From Parachlamydia acanthamoebae (GTDB taxonomy: Bacteria; Chlamydiota; Chlamydiia; Chlamydiales; Parachlamydiaceae), in the NCBI RefSeq assembly GCF_000875975.1, contig NZ_BAWW01000033.1, positions 62,001-126,000 of the forward strand: a stretch of DNA of 64,000 nt, read 5' to 3'. The position numbers and the translations under genes were made by a program. The notes under the pieces are model-generated. The model made no database searches. It was not told the origin of the DNA and saw only the letters and a program-made list of their open reading frames with translations. The stretch's first letter is position 1. Every line of letters begins with the position of its first letter. Shown one piece after another: positions 9,782 to 29,236 of the stretch.

Positions 9782-11037
9782 CAACACAAAATCAAACTCC
9801 TATAGAAGAAAATCTTACACCAATGCCCAATGATGAAACTCAAGCGGCTCAAGATGAAAAACAAAAACAATTCAAAGAAAGTGCGAAAAATCGGAAGAAA
9901 CCCCTCATTATTCTGACCGTTGTTATTTTGCTCATTGCACTGGTTTGGTTAGTGTTATGGCTCGCCTATTTCAGATTTCACCAGTCGACTGATGATGCAT
10001 ATGTGAATGGCAATCTAGTGAATGTCACAAGTGTCATTGCTGGAACTCCTATTGCGTTTTTTGCAGACGACACCGATTTAGTAGAGACAGGTCAGCTATT
10101 AGTTTTACTTGATCCAACACTTTATCAAGTTCAATATGAACAAGAACTTACACGGCTATCTTCAACAGTGCTGCAGGTGATGCAGATCTATGATACCGTG
10201 AAAGTCAATCAATCGACCGTTGAAAATCGAAAGGTGCAATTGAAGCGTGCACAATACGATTTTTTAAACAGAAAAAATCTGGTGGATATCAAAGCCGTTA
10301 CAAATGAGGATTACACACATTCTCGTGATGCTTTTCTGACTGCAAAACTGGACTATCAACAAGCGCTTAATCAATTGCAGGTGGCAGTTGACGCGGCAGG
10401 GAACACAGCCATGGAGGAGCATCCAATTTTGCTTACCCAAAGAAAAGCCGTTCGTCAAGCCTACTACAATCTAAAACACTGTTCTATTTATGCTCCTTGC
10501 CGAGGTCATATCGCGAAACGAACTGTGGAGGTTGGGCAAGCAGTTACACCCCAAAGTTATTTAATGGCCATCATTCCTCAGGATTACATGTGGGTGGATG
10601 CCAATTTTAAAGAAACCGAACTCACACATATGCGTGTGGGGCAACCCGCGACGGTTACATTTGATATTTATGGAAGATGTGCCAAATTTGACGGCGTCGT
10701 TTTAGGTATAGCCTCAGGTACAGGTAGTGTTTTTTCTTTGATTCCTCCTCAAAATGCAACGGGAAACTGGATTAAGATTGTACAAAGACTCCCTGTAAGA
10801 ATTGGGCTAGATCCTAAAAAAATGAAAGAATTTCCTTTGCGGTTAGGTCTTTCAGCTTATGTGACAGTGGATGTCACAGATACATCTCTACCTATGCTAG
10901 TCGAAGAAATTAAAACACATCCTGTTGCTGCTACCGGAGTTTTTGAACTCGATTTTACAGAATTAGATACTCGTATGGATGAGATCGTCAAGACGATTTT
11001 TACAAACGTTTGCCAAGTTGATTGCAATGAAAGATGA
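9778..11037 (+). CDS. HlyD/EmrA-family periplasmic adaptor
   Basis: The protein has 419 residues. A charged cytoplasmic N-terminus is followed by one membrane helix (about 41-63) and then the HlyD signature STDDAYVNGN at the start of the beta-barrel and lipoyl region. A coiled-coil hairpin spans about 110-215, and the second lipoyl half has IYAPCRGHIAKRTVEVGQ. It bridges the inner-membrane transporter encoded next and the outer-membrane duct encoded before it. It overlaps both neighbours (4 and 11 bases), indicating translational coupling. EmrA/FarA-type assignment is based on the DHA2 partner. Confidence 0.92.
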   Translation: MTTQNQTPIEENLTPMPNDETQAAQDEKQKQFKESAKNRKKPLIILTVVILLIALVWLVLWLAYFRFHQSTDDAYVNGNLVNVTSVIAGTPIAFFADDTDLVETGQLLVLLDPTLYQVQYEQELTRLSSTVLQVMQIYDTVKVNQSTVENRKVQLKRAQYDFLNRKNLVDIKAVTNEDYTHSRDAFLTAKLDYQQALNQLQVAVDAAGNTAMEEHPILLTQRKAVRQAYYNLKHCSIYAPCRGHIAKRTVEVGQAVTPQSYLMAIIPQDYMWVDANFKETELTHMRVGQPATVTFDIYGRCAKFDGVVLGIASGTGSVFSLIPPQNATGNWIKIVQRLPVRIGLDPKKMKEFPLRLGLSAYVTVDVTDTSLPMLVEEIKTHPVAATGVFELDFTELDTRMDEIVKTIFTNVCQVDCNER

Positions 11038-12574
11038 GTTACTGACAGGACCAAGGTTATTATTACTAAATATTGCCTTGGGCTTGGGTACGTTTATTCA
11101 AATTTTGGATACCTCCATCGCTAATGTGTCGATTCCTTATATTGCGGGGTCTTTAGCCGTAAGTGCTAATGACGGAACTTGGGTGATCACCTCATTTGCG
11201 GCAAGTAATGCCATTGTGTTGCCTTTGACAGGATGGTTATCTGACTATTTTGGGAGAGTAAGGCTATTTGTCTATTCGGTTTTTTTATTTAGTTTGACCT
11301 CCTTTATGTGTGGGCTTGCTACTGATCTGACCATGCTTGTGATTTTTAGAGTTTTGCAAGGAGCTGTTGCAGGATCTTTAATTCCTCTATCTCAAAGTTT
11401 GATTGTCACAAATAATCCTCCAGAAAAAAGGGGGGCAGCCTTGGGCTTTTGGGCAATGGTAGTGGTGGTTGCTCCTGTTGTCGGTCCTATTTTAGGGGGA
11501 TATTTAACCGAAGAGTATTCATGGCCGTGGATTTTTTATATCAACGTGCCTATTGGAATTTTGTCAGGTGTCATCGTTGCCTTGCTACTCAGTGATCGTG
11601 AAAGTGACATTGTTCGCAATCCGATTGATTGGGTCGGGCTCTTTTTTCTGACGGTAGGCGTGGCTTGTTTGCAAGTGATGTTAGACAAAGGGGAAGACTT
11701 TGATTGGTTTGACTCGAATGCGATTCGAATCTTAGGAATAATATCCGCCATTGGAATATCGTATTTTATTATCTGGACCTACTATCAACCCTTTCCTATC
11801 GTTAGCTTTAAATTTTTTGCGGATCGAAATTTTACGATTGGGACGATTGTTACAACACTTGGCTTTTTAGCATTTTTTTCGAGCACAGTGGTGATTCCGC
11901 TTTGGCTGCAAACTGTACAGGGGTATACAGCTTATCGGGCTGGTTTGGCGGTTGCCCCTATAGGCATTTTTCCCGTCCTTTTAAGCTTTTTTGTCGGGCA
12001 ATATCTTCAAATATTAGATCTACGATTATGGACAGCTCTATGCTTTTGTTTGTTTGCATTCGGATTTTTTATGCAGGCGAACTTCATTTCAGAAGTCAGC
12101 ATTCAACACATCATGCTCGTTCGGCTTTTTCAGGGACTTGGTTTAGCCATATTTTTTATTCCCTTAGTGCAATTATCATTAGGCAATATTCCCAACGCAG
12201 ATTATGCGAGAGCTTCTGGTTTGTTCAATTTTATTCGTATTCTAGTTGGTAGTGGTTTTGGAACCTCTCTATCAGTTGCTTTGTGGGATCGTCTTGAAAT
12301 TTTTCATCATGGACGTTTAACTGAATTGACTACTCTTTACGATCCTCAAGTTATCCAGCTATATGAACAGCTTCCGCATATTTCGTCAAATTTTACAAGA
12401 GGTGTCATCGATCGCGTTTTTGACATGGAAATCGCTCAGCAAGCTTATATGCTTGCAACCAATGACTTATCATGGATGGTAGCATGGACATTTATTTTTA
12501 TGGTTCCTATTCTTTTGTTTTGCAAGCCTGTTCATAAGCACCAAGTAGATGTCTCCCAATCCGTTCAGCATTGA
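11027..12574 (+). CDS. DHA2-family MFS drug transporter (EmrB-like)
   Basis: This integral membrane protein has 515 residues and about 14 predicted helices, as in the DHA2 drug:H+ antiporters. Near the N-terminus is the typical LDTSIANVSIPYIAGSL, then motif A (GWLSDYFGRVRLF) and motif C (GPILGGYLTE). I chose the ATG at 11027 (MKDELLTGP), which overlaps the adaptor stop by 11 bases; a longer frame upstream is only shadow sequence inside the adaptor gene. Together with the two preceding genes it would expel hydrophobic compounds across both membranes. Substrates are unknown. Confidence 0.93.
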   Translation: MKDELLTGPRLLLLNIALGLGTFIQILDTSIANVSIPYIAGSLAVSANDGTWVITSFAASNAIVLPLTGWLSDYFGRVRLFVYSVFLFSLTSFMCGLATDLTMLVIFRVLQGAVAGSLIPLSQSLIVTNNPPEKRGAALGFWAMVVVVAPVVGPILGGYLTEEYSWPWIFYINVPIGILSGVIVALLLSDRESDIVRNPIDWVGLFFLTVGVACLQVMLDKGEDFDWFDSNAIRILGIISAIGISYFIIWTYYQPFPIVSFKFFADRNFTIGTIVTTLGFLAFFSSTVVIPLWLQTVQGYTAYRAGLAVAPIGIFPVLLSFFVGQYLQILDLRLWTALCFCLFAFGFFMQANFISEVSIQHIMLVRLFQGLGLAIFFIPLVQLSLGNIPNADYARASGLFNFIRILVGSGFGTSLSVALWDRLEIFHHGRLTELTTLYDPQVIQLYEQLPHISSNFTRGVIDRVFDMEIAQQAYMLATNDLSWMVAWTFIFMVPILLFCKPVHKHQVDVSQSVQH

Positions 12575-12672
12575 TAGAATGAGAATTCAATTGTCGTCCA
12601 TCTTGTTGTTTTTGCAATGTTCTTGTATGCTTTATTTCATTATTCAACACACTCTTTTATTTAGGAATTCAT

Positions 12673-14190
12673 ATGTCCCAAGAAAAAAATGCAATTAGCC
12701 CAACTCGTGAAGAAAACTATCCAGAGTGGTATCAGCAGGTTGTAAAAGCGGCTGACCTTGCTGAAAATTCGCCCGTCCGGGGTTGCATGGTTATTAAGCC
12801 ATGGGGTTATGGTATTTGGGAAAACATGCAAAAGTACCTCGATCAAAAAATCAAAAGTACAGGACATGAAAATGCCTATTTTCCTTTGTTTATCCCACTC
12901 AGTTTTTTGGAAAAAGAAGCAGCTCATGTCGAAGGATTTGCCAAAGAATGTGCGGTTGTCACCCATCATCGTCTAGAAGAGAGAAATGGGAAATTGATCC
13001 CTACAGGTGAGCTGGAAGAGCCTTTAATCGTGCGGCCAACTTCTGAAACTATTATCGGAGAATCATTTTCTAGATGGGTAGAATCCTATCGCGATTTACC
13101 TCTTTTAATTAACCAATGGGCAAATGTTGTGCGTTGGGAAATGCGCCCACGTATATTTTTGCGTACGGCGGAATTTTTGTGGCAAGAAGGGCACACTGTG
13201 CATGCTTCATCTGAAGAAGCTTTTGAAGAAACGTTAAAGATGTTGGAAGTGTACCGAGAATTTGTAGAAAACATCTTAGCGATTCCTGTGATCACAGGAG
13301 AAAAATCTCCAGGCGAAAGATTTCCAGGTGCGGTCAGCACATATACCATTGAAATGATGGTACAAGATCGCAAAGCTTTGCAAGGGGGGACTTCTCACTT
13401 TTTAGGGCAGAATTTTGCCAAAGCTTCAAATATTCGTTTTAGCAATAAAGATGGTGAAACCGAATACGGGCATACCACTTCTTGGGGTATTACAACGCGT
13501 TTGATTGGCGCCTTGATTATGACACATGGCGATGACGATGGAATTCGCCTACCTCCTAAAATTGCGCATCGACAAGTTGTCATTCTCCCTATCATGCCAA
13601 AACCTGAGCATGAAGCCGCAGTGTTAGGGCAGGCGGAGAAGGTTGCTCAGGAGTTGCGCTCTTCCACATTTAATGGTCAGCCAATTTCTGTTCATGTGGA
13701 TAAAAGAGATTTACGCGGTGGCGAGAAAAATTGGGAGTGGATTAAGAAAGGGGTTCCGATTCGTATCGAGATAGGACCAAGAGACGTAGAAAACCAAGTT
13801 GTAACACTCTGTCGACGTGACCAGCCGCACAAAACTAAGATCACAATTCCTGTAGCGGAGTTAAGTCAAAAATTGCCTTTGATATTAGAAGACATGCAAA
13901 ATAACTATTTTGCACAAGCTTTGCAATTCAGAGATTCCCATATTCGAAGAGACATCCATACATTTGAAGAGCTCAAACAATTTTTCACACCGAAAAATGC
14001 AGATAAACCCGAGATTCATGGTGGATTTGTTTTAGCGAAATGGTGTGGAGATCCAGAAACAGAAAAAATGTTGGATGATTTAAAAGTGACCATTCGTTGC
14101 CTGCCTTTAGAGCAGTCAGAAACAGAAGGCACTTGCATTTTGACAGGCAAAAAAGCTAAGTTAGATGTGATTTTAGCAAAATCTTACTAA
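12673..14190 (+). CDS. proS: Prolyl-tRNA synthetase, archaeal/eukaryal (type 3) form
   Basis: ProRS charges tRNA-Pro. This 505-residue protein is a class II synthetase of the archaeal/eukaryal type. Motif 1 region is PVRGCMVIKPWG (about 36-47), and motif 2 is RWEMRPRIFLRTAEFLWQEG (about 155). Motif 3 is GITTRLIGALIMTHGDDDG (about 275). There is no bacterial editing domain (INS, about 180 residues) between motifs 2 and 3. The anticodon-binding domain follows (VVILPIMPKPEHEA), and the C-terminus ends in Tyr like archaeal ProRS. Start ATG at 12673 with AGGA 7 bases upstream. It stops one base before a convergent gene. The animal-pathogen chlamydiae use the bacterial type, as far as I recall. Confidence 0.95.
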   Translation: MSQEKNAISPTREENYPEWYQQVVKAADLAENSPVRGCMVIKPWGYGIWENMQKYLDQKIKSTGHENAYFPLFIPLSFLEKEAAHVEGFAKECAVVTHHRLEERNGKLIPTGELEEPLIVRPTSETIIGESFSRWVESYRDLPLLINQWANVVRWEMRPRIFLRTAEFLWQEGHTVHASSEEAFEETLKMLEVYREFVENILAIPVITGEKSPGERFPGAVSTYTIEMMVQDRKALQGGTSHFLGQNFAKASNIRFSNKDGETEYGHTTSWGITTRLIGALIMTHGDDDGIRLPPKIAHRQVVILPIMPKPEHEAAVLGQAEKVAQELRSSTFNGQPISVHVDKRDLRGGEKNWEWIKKGVPIRIEIGPRDVENQVVTLCRRDQPHKTKITIPVAELSQKLPLILEDMQNNYFAQALQFRDSHIRRDIHTFEELKQFFTPKNADKPEIHGGFVLAKWCGDPETEKMLDDLKVTIRCLPLEQSETEGTCILTGKKAKLDVILAKSY

Positions 14191-14191
14191 G

Positions 14192-14515
14192 CTATCTCAC
14201 AAACAGCCAGTGATTCCCAACAACGGCACGCTCAGCATAACGTTTTTGTTGTTGTTGGGGATTGCGGATGCTTTTGAGATCAGTTTCTAGCTTAGCAGAT
14301 AACCTTGCTTTTTCCTCTTGCATTTGATTCCAATTTTCTTCGGTAAAATGATCTTTTGTCTGAATGAATTGGCTTAATTGTTCAGGTGTGACTTTGAGCT
14401 CTTCCTCAAGAAGGGTATTAATTTGGCGATCGATTGATTCGATGTGAATAGAAAGTTCTTCGATTTTAAACGTATTTTTCTGGATTTTTTCTTCTAAAGA
14501 ATCATGATCAAACAT
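14192..14515 (-). CDS. Small coiled-coil protein of unknown function
   Basis: I do not recognise this family. The chosen ATG at 14515 follows AAAGGAG by 6 bases and gives 107 residues; an in-frame upstream codon would add 16 residues but has no ribosome site. The N-terminal 55 residues are strongly helical and heptad-like (DSLEEKIQKNTFKIEELSIH), and a basic glutamine-rich stretch (NPQQQQKRYAERAV) precedes a short hydrophobic end. It converges on proS with a 1-base gap and diverges from the membrane-protein gene at 14588. Probably a cytoplasmic helical protein. Confidence 0.6.
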   Translation of the reverse strand: MFDHDSLEEKIQKNTFKIEELSIHIESIDRQINTLLEEELKVTPEQLSQFIQTKDHFTEENWNQMQEEKARLSAKLETDLKSIRNPQQQQKRYAERAVVGNHWLFVR

Positions 14516-14587
14516 GGGATTACTCCTTTTTTCCGTTAATTTTAAAGGAGTTGGCTTTTTCAAGCAAAAAAAGAATAAGGGATTATA

Positions 14588-14983
14588 ATGACACTCTACT
14601 TTGCTTTAATGACGGGAATATGTGCTGTGTTTGCCTTGGTTTGGTTGTTAAGGCAAAAAAAGGAAAATAGAATCCCTGAAATTTTAAACAAAGAGGAAAA
14701 ATTTTCCCTATTACTTGATCAGTCAATTGAGAGAGTTTTTGATCGTTTTATGGAAGAAATCCCGATGGCCGGCATGTTTTTAAAAGGCGCGACAGCTGAA
14801 AAACTAAAAAAAACGGCAAAAAAAGAACTTGAACCTCTTTGGGGAGAAGTTCAAGCCTTGGAGATGGTTAAAGAAACGAACCAAGTAAAACCTAAATACC
14901 CAATCTTGTTGATTGGCTGTCTCCTAATCAGCATTTGTATACTCGCTATTTTTCTGCTATTTCCGACCGTGCTTTTAAATTAA
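14588..14983 (+). CDS. Small membrane protein with two membrane helices
   Basis: The protein has 131 residues and no recognised domain. One helix lies at about 3-20 and another at about 105-128, close to the C-terminus. Between them is a charged, helical, cytoplasmic or periplasmic segment containing MEEIPMAGMFLKGATAEKLK. AAGGG stands 6 bases before the ATG. It is transcribed divergently from the 14515 gene; the 72-base gap could hold two promoters. Function unknown. Confidence 0.65.
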   Translation: MTLYFALMTGICAVFALVWLLRQKKENRIPEILNKEEKFSLLLDQSIERVFDRFMEEIPMAGMFLKGATAEKLKKTAKKELEPLWGEVQALEMVKETNQVKPKYPILLIGCLLISICILAIFLLFPTVLLN

Positions 14984-15001
14984 TAAGGTATCGATTAGAA
15001 T

Positions 15002-15658
15002 TTATTCTAGTTCAAGCTTTTTTTTGAGCTCAGCCACACGCTCATGTAAAATAGCCACTTTTTCTGCGAATACTGGGGGATTGCTATTTTTGTTTTTCCT
15101 AATTTCTTCGATTAAATTCTCGTTCTCTTTAACAAATGGATCAATCAAATCGAATATTTTTCTCTCTGAAGGGGTTTTTTTGTCTAAGGATTCTGTAATT
15201 TCTTTTAGCGTATTCAGAAAACGTCGATGGGTGACTATATTATTTTTAAAATTATCGAAGTTTTTAAAAGTATCATTTAGATTAAATTCAATTGAAACAT
15301 GTCTTTTGATATAATCTAAATCAAAAACACCTTTATGATTGAATTTATTAAATTCATTTTTATCTATTTTTAATTCTTTTCGTAGGTTTGCTTTATTTAA
15401 AACAACCCATTTGCCATCTTCTGTCTGAATTCTTGTTGAAAAAAGTCGAGTAATGAACCAAAAGGAAGGTTTTTTTTCGTAGATTTTCACTCTGCCTTCA
15501 ACATTCAATTTTTTTTGATAATCTTGATCAAAAGCCTGAACTTTATCTTTAAAAAGAAGTTGTATGCGCTTGTCTTTGGCTTTAGCTTTTTCTGAACTGG
15601 GAGGTGGTATAAAAAGTTGGGCCGAAAATTTAATAGAATCGGGATTAAAATTGACCAT
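15002..15658 (-). CDS. Hypothetical charged protein, possible host-directed product
   Basis: The protein has 218 residues, is rich in Lys, Phe and Asn, and has neither signal peptide nor membrane segment. The start has GGAG 7 bases upstream. The N-terminus (DSIKFSAQLFIPPP) resembles that of the protein encoded at 35833 (VQPNFQAQLFVRFP), which may mark a shared export signal or family. The C-terminal 25 residues form a short coiled coil ending in ELKKKLELE. No function is assigned. The 229 bases between this gene and the giant gene at 15888 are very AT-rich, with TAATAATTATTATTA-type short inverted repeats. Confidence 0.6.
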   Translation of the reverse strand: MVNFNPDSIKFSAQLFIPPPSSEKAKAKDKRIQLLFKDKVQAFDQDYQKKLNVEGRVKIYEKKPSFWFITRLFSTRIQTEDGKWVVLNKANLRKELKIDKNEFNKFNHKGVFDLDYIKRHVSIEFNLNDTFKNFDNFKNNIVTHRRFLNTLKEITESLDKKTPSERKIFDLIDPFVKENENLIEEIRKNKNSNPPVFAEKVAILHERVAELKKKLELE

Positions 15659-15836
15659 AGGGGAACTCCATTGTTAATAATAATTATTATTATACAATTA
15701 TTGTTAATTAATCATAATAATTTAAAACTCTTCTAATTGCTCCAGTTTTTCATAGCAGGTACGCTCTTTACATTCATAAAATCGGAAAATTCTAAAATCT
15801 TTAATTATCGATTATTTTAATAAATGAATGTGATGT

Positions 15837-15842
15837 TATAAT
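15837..15842 (+). promoter_or_regulatory. Possible -10 box for the giant gene
   Basis: TATAAT lies 46 bases upstream of the ATG at 15888. No good -35 hexamer is found at the right distance (ATTTTA is the nearest), and the whole gap is AT-rich, so this is only a weak candidate. Confidence 0.25.
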
Positions 15843-15887
15843 AAAAATACCACGTTAAAATATTATTTTTTTGTCTCAGGAAAACTA

Positions 15888-26132
<10,245 letters not shown>

Positions 26133-26194
26133 GAGATTCTTTTATCAAGTGAAGGGCCCCCCACGAAGAGCCCTACATGTTTATTTTGAGAACC

Positions 26195-27412
26195 CTACAT
26201 TAACATTGAAAATTGGCGAAAGATTTCCAGAATAAAGATGGCGAAAAAAATCGTCATTATAATTGCCAGGGATGTTTTTCCACCCCTTACAACAAAGGGG
26301 CTCGTTTGTTTTAAATGATAGCGAGATCTCCAGGCCATTAAAGCAGGCAAAACTCCAAAAAGAATCACCGTAATAAATCCTCCGGCATATCCAAGAGCTG
26401 TCAGGAAAATATGGGGATAAGTAACGGCAAAAGGAAGAGGTGAAAGCAGAACCGCAGCGCATAAATAGGCGCGTGTTTTTCCTTCATTTTTGACGCTTAA
26501 TCCATCGCTGAGAAAATCAATGCAACTTAGTGCTGTGGTGATCAAAGAAGTCGCAATGGCGAGAAAGGCGAATAAATTAACGGCCGTTAAAATATATGGA
26601 GATCCTGTAGCGTGCGTCAATAGGCCACTTGCCATATCTTGATTTTGAACTGTTTCAGAAAAAAGGGGATGATTGCGTAGAGGCAGCATCCCTAAGATAA
26701 CCCCTTCCCAGAGTAAATAAATCCCCAGGGGGATAAGATTTCCTAAAATAATGGCTAAACGAAGTTTGCTCACGTTTCTTTTCATGTAGATTGTCAGACT
26801 TGGAATCAGATTATGATGTCCAAATGATATCAACATTAAAGGAACGGTGGCAAAGGCTGTTGACCATTCTTTTTCATGCAAAGATTGCATTTCAATGTTG
26901 GGCATGCCGAGTAAAATCAGAATCCCATAAGCGGCGACAAGGCCTATCATAAGGATTCGATTAAGGCGATCTATCGCATGCGTTCCCAGGTAGATCAAAC
27001 AAGCAACTAAAGACATGGAAAATAGGCTGCCAAATGAATGAGAAATCGGAATATTAAGCTTGTGGAATCCATTTGCGACTATTTCACCACTCCCCGAGGC
27101 GTAGGCCACCAGAATGCAATAAAAAAGGAGAATGAATAGGATCCATGTCAAAAATTTTCCTGTTTGCCCAAGGGTAGCTTTTGCCATGCTGATCAAACTG
27201 ACCTCATGATCAAAGCTCAGTGTTAGCTCCAAAACTAGTAAACCGGTACATATCATGACGAAGCATGACGCGATTAAAATTAAAGAAGCAGGAATAAAAC
27301 CTGTCAGTGCGCTGACCACAGGAAGACCTAACATGCCTGCGCCAATGCAGCAGCCTGCGACTAGGAGAACACCACCTGTGGCGCTTCCTTCTTTTGCAAA
27401 AGAACTCATCAT
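26195..27412 (-). CDS. tyrP: Aromatic amino acid permease, TyrP/Mtr (HAAAP) family
   Basis: This 405-residue inner-membrane protein has about 11 hydrophobic segments. It opens with GGVLLVAGCCIGAGMLGLP (about residue 14), the conserved first helix of the HAAAP family, and has FGHHNLIPSLTIYM near residue 200. Family members import tyrosine or tryptophan with H+. Chlamydia genomes carry tyrP genes of this type. I chose the ATG pair at 27412; a TTG at 27445 is in frame but has no ribosome site. It converges on the giant gene. The 63-base gap has only a weak GGGC/GCCC hairpin near 26153. Substrate choice between Tyr and Trp is not decided. Confidence 0.88.
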   Translation of the reverse strand: MMSSFAKEGSATGGVLLVAGCCIGAGMLGLPVVSALTGFIPASLILIASCFVMICTGLLVLELTLSFDHEVSLISMAKATLGQTGKFLTWILFILLFYCILVAYASGSGEIVANGFHKLNIPISHSFGSLFSMSLVACLIYLGTHAIDRLNRILMIGLVAAYGILILLGMPNIEMQSLHEKEWSTAFATVPLMLISFGHHNLIPSLTIYMKRNVSKLRLAIILGNLIPLGIYLLWEGVILGMLPLRNHPLFSETVQNQDMASGLLTHATGSPYILTAVNLFAFLAIATSLITTALSCIDFLSDGLSVKNEGKTRAYLCAAVLLSPLPFAVTYPHIFLTALGYAGGFITVILFGVLPALMAWRSRYHLKQTSPFVVRGGKTSLAIIMTIFFAIFILEIFRQFSMLM

Positions 27413-27670
27413 CAATCTCGATTTATGATTTGATAAAATAGTCAAAAAAAAGGCTTAAGCCTTGGATATAAAACCAAAACGGTTAGCGGCTAAATACTTA
27501 AACTAAAAGGAATTGTGGGGAAAAATATAGATAGGCTAACGCCAGGAAGAGACAAAAGAAAGGAATTGTAAGTTATGATGTAATAAAGACATCATCGTGC
27601 TCTTTTATAAATGGGTTTGGTTAAGTTGAGATTACTAAATCATAAAAAAAGACGCAAGCCTTAAAAACTA

Positions 27671-27705
27671 ATCGGATGGGAAACTTACTCTTTTTCCCAT
27701 CCGAT
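27671..27705 (-). terminator. Rho-independent terminator of katA
   Basis: ATCGGATGGGAAA (27671-27683) pairs perfectly with TTTCCCATCCGAT (27693-27705) across a 9-base loop. On the minus strand the 13-bp stem is followed by TAGTTTTTAA. It lies 6 bases after the katA stop codon. The further 260 bases to tyrP hold a 14-base palindrome (AAGGCTTAAGCCTT near 27450) and nothing else that I can see. Confidence 0.85.
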
Positions 27706-27710
27706 AATCT

Positions 27711-29159
27711 TCAGTTTTTACGAGAGAGTAGGGCATTGCGTACACCTGCTGCGTAATCAGGATGTGCCTTTTCAAAATGACCTAGTTGTCTGTCAATGAT
27801 ATATTGAGGAACTCCTTGCATGGCATCTGCAACATTATTAAATAGACGTTGTTTTTGTTCGAAATTGAACAGATTAAATAAGGCGCGCGGTTGGCTGTAG
27901 TCATCATTTCCTTCTCTATGGTTGTATCGATCGGCATCCCCTGAAATTTTGAGAGGTGGTTCTCTGTATTTTTCATCTTGAACAGGTCCATTGAAAGAAT
28001 TGGGTTCGTAAAAAGCATCTGCAGGTGTGCGACTTGGAAAAAACCGCATAGGCCCATCTTTATGATAATTGTGTACCGGGCATTTAGGTGCATTGACAGG
28101 CAATGCTTCATAATGGGTACCTAAACGGTATCTGTGTGCATCTGCATAGGCGAAAATTCTCGATTGCAACATTTTATCAGGGGAGTAGCTGATTCCATGG
28201 ACAATGTTGGATGGGGAAAAAGCAGCCAGTTCGATATCCGTGAAGTAATTATCAGGATTGCGATTAAGTTCTAAAACGCCGACCGGATTCAGAGGATAAT
28301 CGCCGTGAGGCCAGACTTTTGTTAAATCGAACGGGTTGTAAAGTGTTTTTTCTGCTTCATGTTCTGGCATGATTTGAACAAACACATTCCATTTGGGAAA
28401 GTCTCCTTTTTCAATGGCGTGAAAGAGATCCTCTTGAGTGGATTCTCTGGTTTTTCCTACGACAGCTGCTGCTTCCGCATTTGTCCAATGACGGTGTCCT
28501 TGAGCTGTTTTGAAATGAAACTTGATCCAAAAACGCTCATTCTGTGCATTAATAAATGAGTAAGTGTGTGAACCGTATCCATTCATGTATCGCACGGATT
28601 GCGGCAAACCACGATCAGACATCAAAATGGTGACCTGGTGAAGAGATTCGGGCGATAACGACCAAAAATCCCACATGGCTGTGGGTGAGCGTAAATTTGT
28701 GCGTGGGTGTCTTTTTTGGGTGTGAATAAAATCGGGAAATTTATAAGGATCACGCACAAAAAAGACGGGGGTGTTATTTCCAACCAGATCCCAATTGCCA
28801 TCTTCAGTGTAGAATTTCAAGGCAAATCCCCTGACATCTCTTTCTGCATCGGCAGCTCCCAGTTCGCCTGCGACAGTCGAAAAACGGGCGAGCATGGGTG
28901 TTTTCTTACCAACTTCGGCAAAAACTTTGGCACAAGTGTATTTGGTGATATCGTGGGTAATGGTGAGCGTACCAAAAGCTCCCCATCCTTTAGCATGCAC
29001 GGTGCGTTCAGGTACACGTTCTCTATTTTGGTGAGCAAGCTTTTCAACAAGCTGGTAGTCTTGAATAAGTAAAGGGCCTCTTGGCCCAGCTGTAAGCGAA
29101 TTTTGGTTGTCTGGTACGGGTGCTCCAGCGGTGGTGGTCAGCGTATCTTTATTCTCCAT
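27711..29159 (-). CDS. katA: Monofunctional haem catalase
   Basis: The protein has 482 residues, typical of small-subunit catalases. It degrades hydrogen peroxide. The catalytic His55 sits in [13 protein letters not shown], the catalytic Asn in [10 protein letters not shown] (about 127), and the haem-ligand Tyr in [14 protein letters not shown] (about 337). It has no signal peptide, so it acts in the cytoplasm. A GGGGG ribosome site stands ahead of the ATG at 29159, and a strong hairpin terminator follows the gene, so it is probably a single-gene unit. Catalase is absent from the animal-pathogenic chlamydiae as far as I recall; here it could guard against host oxidative bursts. Confidence 0.97.
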   Translation of the reverse strand: MENKDTLTTTAGAPVPDNQNSLTAGPRGPLLIQDYQLVEKLAHQNRERVPERTVHAKGWGAFGTLTITHDITKYTCAKVFAEVGKKTPMLARFSTVAGELGAADAERDVRGFALKFYTEDGNWDLVGNNTPVFFVRDPYKFPDFIHTQKRHPRTNLRSPTAMWDFWSLSPESLHQVTILMSDRGLPQSVRYMNGYGSHTYSFINAQNERFWIKFHFKTAQGHRHWTNAEAAAVVGKTRESTQEDLFHAIEKGDFPKWNVFVQIMPEHEAEKTLYNPFDLTKVWPHGDYPLNPVGVLELNRNPDNYFTDIELAAFSPSNIVHGISYSPDKMLQSRIFAYADAHRYRLGTHYEALPVNAPKCPVHNYHKDGPMRFFPSRTPADAFYEPNSFNGPVQDEKYREPPLKISGDADRYNHREGNDDYSQPRALFNLFNFEQKQRLFNNVADAMQGVPQYIIDRQLGHFEKAHPDYAAGVRNALLSRKN

Positions 29160-29236
29160 CCTTATCCCCCTTTTAACTTGTTAAATTAAAATTAAATATA
29201 AGGATGGAGGTTTATTTTCAATAAAATTATGCGCTA

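Noticed and set aside
26150-26176. GGGC/GCCC hairpin between the giant gene and tyrP as terminator
   Set aside because: The stem is only about 5 bp with a long loop and no T-run; too weak to list.
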